Below the pieces are notes generated by a model, which saw only the letters and a list, made by a program, of their open reading frames with translations, had not been told where the DNA came from and searched no databases. 64,000 bases of DNA, taken from the NCBI GenBank assembly GCA_034440575.1, contig JAOTOL010001208.1, forward strand, positions 62,001-126,000, in the 5' to 3' direction. The stretch is from Imbricaverruca yamaguchii. Taxonomy: Eukaryota > Arthropoda > Thecostraca > Neoverrucidae. Of this stretch, positions 61,221-64,000 are shown in pieces. Both the position numbers and the translations under genes were made by a program. Numbering within the stretch: position 1 is the stretch's first letter; each line of letters begins with the position of its first letter.

Positions 61221-62020
61221 CCGAAAGTCCCGATGGCCTGGTACACGGCCAAGGCCTGCCGAGAATAGACCGATTCGTGAAAGTGAAGTTGAGGCGAAGG
61301 TCGCACATGAGCACGAGTCTCTATTGTCTGCCGGCCAGCACCTGGCCAGCAGCCCCTTGGGGGCCTTGGTGCAGTCGGCGGAACGGTGATCTAATCCTGC
61401 CGTCAACCAACACGCCCCGCAAAATCCCGGCCGCCACTACCTTTTCCAAGCTGCCCACATATCTTGGCGACCAGGAGCGCAGCCAGGATTTTCTGAAAGT
61501 CCGATTGGAAAACAAATATAATTGTGCAGCTGAATAATTTGCATCTTTGAAGTACGTGTTTAGTTCTGTTTACTTATCTAACTAACGTAGCTATCGATGG
61601 CAATAATGTTATTTGGAGCAGGATAGATGTTTCCAATGGCTATATGTAACGTAATCTTAAACTTAACCTAAGGCCTAAACGAAACTATTGCTAACTGCCC
61701 TACTCCCAGCTGCCTGAATATGAGGATTTATGCCTCAGTAGCCACGCTATGAACCATGCTTTACTCAAGCAGTAGCGAATGGCAGCCATGGTTGGATCCA
61801 TTGCGACCACCCGCTTGGTTCCGATTCGCCTCGTTCTTTTTGGAAGACAATTTTTGCAGACTTTTGTCCTCAGAAAATCATGGTGCGCCCAATGATGAAG
61901 TATGTTTGAATTCCTCTGTGAATTTTGCATCACATGCATGTGTACCAAACTCACAGGTGAGGGTGGTACTTGTGCATGTGCGAGCAAATTGATATATATT
62001 ATATGTGCAAGTATGCATGC
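61221..62020 (+). other. Unique DNA between arrays
   Basis: No gene is recognised. It lies upstream (transcript sense) of the minus-strand gene and could hold its 5' non-coding exons, but no promoter motif is clear. Confidence 0.4.
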
Positions 62021-62474
62021 CACGGGCAGATTCAGGGGCACACGGGGCATGTGCTAGAAATGCTCCTGGGAAAATTGACTCCTCTCCTGCCGAAAAATGG
62101 CGCTCTTCCGGGAAGATTCCCTTGTATCCCCCCCTCTTATTTTTCGGCCAGATCACCCCTGGGAAGAAGACTTCAGTGTGCTCACCTCACCACTTCAGTG
62201 TGCTCACCTCACCACTTCAGTGTGCTCACCTCACCACTTCAGTGTGCTCACCTCACCACTTCAGTGTGCTCACCTCACCACTTCAGTGTGCTCACTTAAC
62301 CACTTCAGTGTGCTCACTTCACCACTTCAGTGTGCTCATCTCGCCACTTCAGTGTGCTTGAATGCACCTCTCCCCATCCATGAACAATTTGTTTTCTGCC
62401 AGAGGTGCTCCTCCGAAAAATGTTGTCCCTCCAGAGACAAACTGCCACCATAATAATTCCTGGATCCGCCCCTG
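62021..62474 (+). mobile_element. Non-autonomous DNA-element remnant with internal 22-bp array
   Basis: The right end TGGATCCGCCCCTG (62461-62474) is shared with two other loci. The left end has GGGCAGATTCAGGGGCAC, a partial inverted match. Inside, CTTCAGTGTGCTCACCTCAC plus CA repeats about nine times (62171-62360). There is no transposase frame. Confidence 0.5.
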
Positions 62475-62574
62475 TTACATGCATCAGAATTGCATGGCAC
62501 GCGATGCTCATGTAGTGAGCTGGTGCTGGAGCCGGCCCTGCGCCACGCAGGGCCGCCGGCGCCGGTGGCGCCGG

Positions 62575-62625
62575 TGTCACGTGGCACTCGGCGCGTCACG
62601 TGGTCACGTGGTCACTGTCACGTGG
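62575..62625. repeat. Cluster of four CACGTG palindromes
   Basis: CACGTG appears four times in about 50 bases within GTCACGTGGTCACGTGGTCA-type sequence, upstream of the gag frame. CACGTG is an E-box core; whether it works as an element promoter is inference. Confidence 0.5.
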
Positions 62626-62839
62626 TCACGGCCGTCGGCGGTTTCTGCAGCGCGGTCTGTGGTTGGGGCGGCTAGGTCGGCGGCGCGCGGGGGTGACTGC
62701 CGGCAGTTGGTCGAGGGGACGCGTGGCCGGTGCTCGTGGCTGGGTCGCCGGACACTGCCAATACACGTCCTTCCCCGTGCTCGGCACTTACTTTCAAATC
62801 GGCAACTACAAGCTATTTCGGCCATACGTTGCGAATACG

Positions 62840-63610
62840 ATGCCGGGGCACGGGGATGAAGAGGGAGAGCCGCGGGAGGCGACGTCGGGCGCGAGTGGAT
62901 CGGTGAACTTCGCGGAGGTGTCGGGGACCCTGGGTGTGGCAGGCCCGCGTGATTTCGACACGCGCCACATACCCGAGTTCAGCGGGACAGTGAATGTGGC
63001 CGAGTGGTTTACGCGGGCAGAGAAACTGTGCCGACGACGCGGCGTCAACTTCGTGGACGTCATCCCGGAACGGCTGACTGGGGCAGCCTTCGCTGTCTGG
63101 GAGCAGCTACCCGACAAGGCGCAGGACTCCATGGCGGCTGTCCGCGACGCGTTATACGACGCGTTCGCGTTAAACTGGCACGCCGCGTACGCCGCCTTCC
63201 AGGACCGAGAACTGCGACCAGGGAAGTCCGTGGACGCCTACTTGGCGGACCTGCGCCGCCTCGTAGCGCTGGTCTCGGACGAGAAGCTCCCCGAGTCCAT
63301 CCTGGACGCCAAATTCATATCGGGGCTGCCAGCACCGGTACGGAGCCAGCTAAAGGCAGGTACGCGAGCACAGCGGATGGCGCTGCCGAGTCTCGTCCGC
63401 TTGGCCCGGGAGATCCTGAGTGATGACCATCACGAGGTGCTGGCTGCGGCAGCAGCGTCGCGGCCCGCGCCCCCGCCGTCTCGTCAGGAAGCGCGGCGGC
63501 CACGACTATCGCGACGCTGCTGGAAATGCGGGAGGGAGGGTCATCTCGCCGCGGCCTGCCCAAACGCATCGGGGGACGCGTCAGCGCGAGCGCCGTCTCC
63601 GGATCAGTAG
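62840..63610 (+). CDS. gag: Ty3-type retrotransposon gag (256 aa)
   Basis: ATG at 62840 in GAATACGATGCC. The middle has IPEFSGTVNVAEWFTRAEKL and a capsid-like region with AYAAFQDRELRPGKSVDAYL and FISGLPAPVRSQL, as in Retrotrans_gag proteins. It ends with a CCHC zinc knuckle, CWKCGREGHLAAAC (residues 227-240, C-x2-C-x4-H-x4-C). No frame break is seen. The frame is open upstream to 62600, but the ATG is the first one consistent with gag length. No LTR can be identified, because the element runs out of the window. Confidence 0.88.
   Translation: MPGHGDEEGEPREATSGASGSVNFAEVSGTLGVAGPRDFDTRHIPEFSGTVNVAEWFTRAEKLCRRRGVNFVDVIPERLTGAAFAVWEQLPDKAQDSMAAVRDALYDAFALNWHAAYAAFQDRELRPGKSVDAYLADLRRLVALVSDEKLPESILDAKFISGLPAPVRSQLKAGTRAQRMALPSLVRLAREILSDDHHEVLAAAAASRPAPPPSRQEARRPRLSRRCWKCGREGHLAAACPNASGDASARAPSPDQ
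63559..63600 (+). promoter_or_regulatory. -1 ribosomal frameshift signal between gag and pro
   Basis: CCCAAAC at 63559-63565 is in gag phase as C CCA AAC, a standard X-XXY-YYZ slippery heptamer, directly after the zinc knuckle. After a 6-base spacer, GGGGACG (63572-63578) can pair with CGTCTCC (63594-63600) with one wobble. The -1 frame is open and leads into the protease. Confidence 0.75.
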
Positions 63611-64000
63611 ATCGCGCCCTTCCGGTCGCCCGGATGCAAGTGGACGGCAGCGAGCGACGCGTGTTGGTGGACTCCGGATGCACTGACACGCTCGTGTACC
63701 GAGGTTGCTGTCGGCGGTGGACGCCACGGACGGTGGAAATGAGAACCGTGAACGGGGGAACGTTACGGTGCAGTGGGTCGGTCACGGTCAAGGTGGAATA
63801 CCAGGGCAGGCGAGTGATGCTCGCGGCACTGGTTGTGCCAGACCGCCCGCTGGGTGTGGACGTGGTTCTGGGGATGTCGGGCATCACGGCCCTGGGTGGC
63901 ATCAGCCTGCGGACACCGACAGACGTGCGGGTCTGTGCGGCGGCAGTTGAGGTCGACCGTCGGGACTTGGCCGTGGATGCAGCGGACTTCACGGCGCGAT
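63559..64000 (+). CDS. pol: Retrotransposon pol, protease start (-1 frame, partial)
   Basis: The -1 frame continues through VSGSVDRALPVARMQVDG, then RRVLVDSGCTDTLVY, a retropepsin-like active site with DSG, and about 75 residues later LGVDVVLGMSGITALGG, the conserved hydrophobic-Gly element of the fold. It is open to the window end. Reverse transcriptase and integrase would follow outside. Confidence 0.85.

Noticed and set aside
60000..61389. Ala/Thr-, Leu/Pro- and Cys/Tyr-rich frames over 400 codons
   Set aside because: All six frames of the 24-bp array are open. No independent evidence favours any one.
62600..62839. N-terminal extension of gag back to 62600
   Set aside because: It starts at a non-ATG codon within GC-rich CACGTG repeats. 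The first good ATG is at 62840 and gives a normal gag length.

Overview
The window is eukaryotic genomic DNA, most likely from a marine arthropod or similar invertebrate. A crustacean is my best guess, with low confidence. The evidence is small coding exons with GT-AG introns, a nuclear-type tRNA-Pro, tRNA-derived SINEs, a CR1/jockey-like LINE and a Ty3-type gag-pro. Two spliced genes can be rebuilt, and almost all remaining DNA is tandem repeat.

Gene 1 (plus strand, 29-37776; its 5' part lies before the window) encodes the C-terminal half of an alpha-2-macroglobulin/TEP-family protein. Sixteen exons join with matching splice phases into 2175 coding bases (724 residues plus stop). They run from the A2M domain through MG7, CUB and the thioester-domain helices to the receptor-binding domain. 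The thioester motif that is normally GCGEQ reads GGAEP in exon 6, so no thioester can form.

Gene 2 (minus strand, 59518 down to 46629, convergent with gene 1) has five coding exons, again with matching phases. It encodes about 165 residues: a signal-peptide-like start followed by a stand-alone CaMKII association domain (SnoaL/NTF2-like fold) with no kinase domain. An intact tRNA-Pro(AGG) lies between the two genes, on the minus strand.

The most striking feature is the repeat landscape. About 40 minisatellites with units of about 5 to 75 bp fill nearly every intron. Many units are copies of an exon-intron junction: the last exon bases plus the donor, or the acceptor plus the first exon bases. 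The terminal coding exons of both genes are followed by arrays whose units copy the coding end together with its stop codon. Each array therefore carries tens of decoy splice sites. In introns 1 and 9 of gene 1 the copied junction has the juxtaposed form CAG|GT expected of recursive-splicing ratchet points. After exon 13 the 30-bp unit is in frame, so alternative donors would add 10-residue repeats without breaking the frame.

Mobile elements: a 5'-truncated LINE inserted inside a minisatellite (22101-23323) and a 3' fragment of the same family (41691-41833); several tRNA-derived SINE copies, one with a perfect 15-bp target-site duplication; a fold-back element of about 220 bp (28576-28796); remnants ending in a shared TGGATCCGCCCCTG motif; and, at the right edge, a Ty3-type gag with a CCHC knuckle, a consensus -1 slippery heptamer with a following stem, and the start of an aspartic protease. 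Most long open frames are by-products of repeat arrays and are not annotated as genes.
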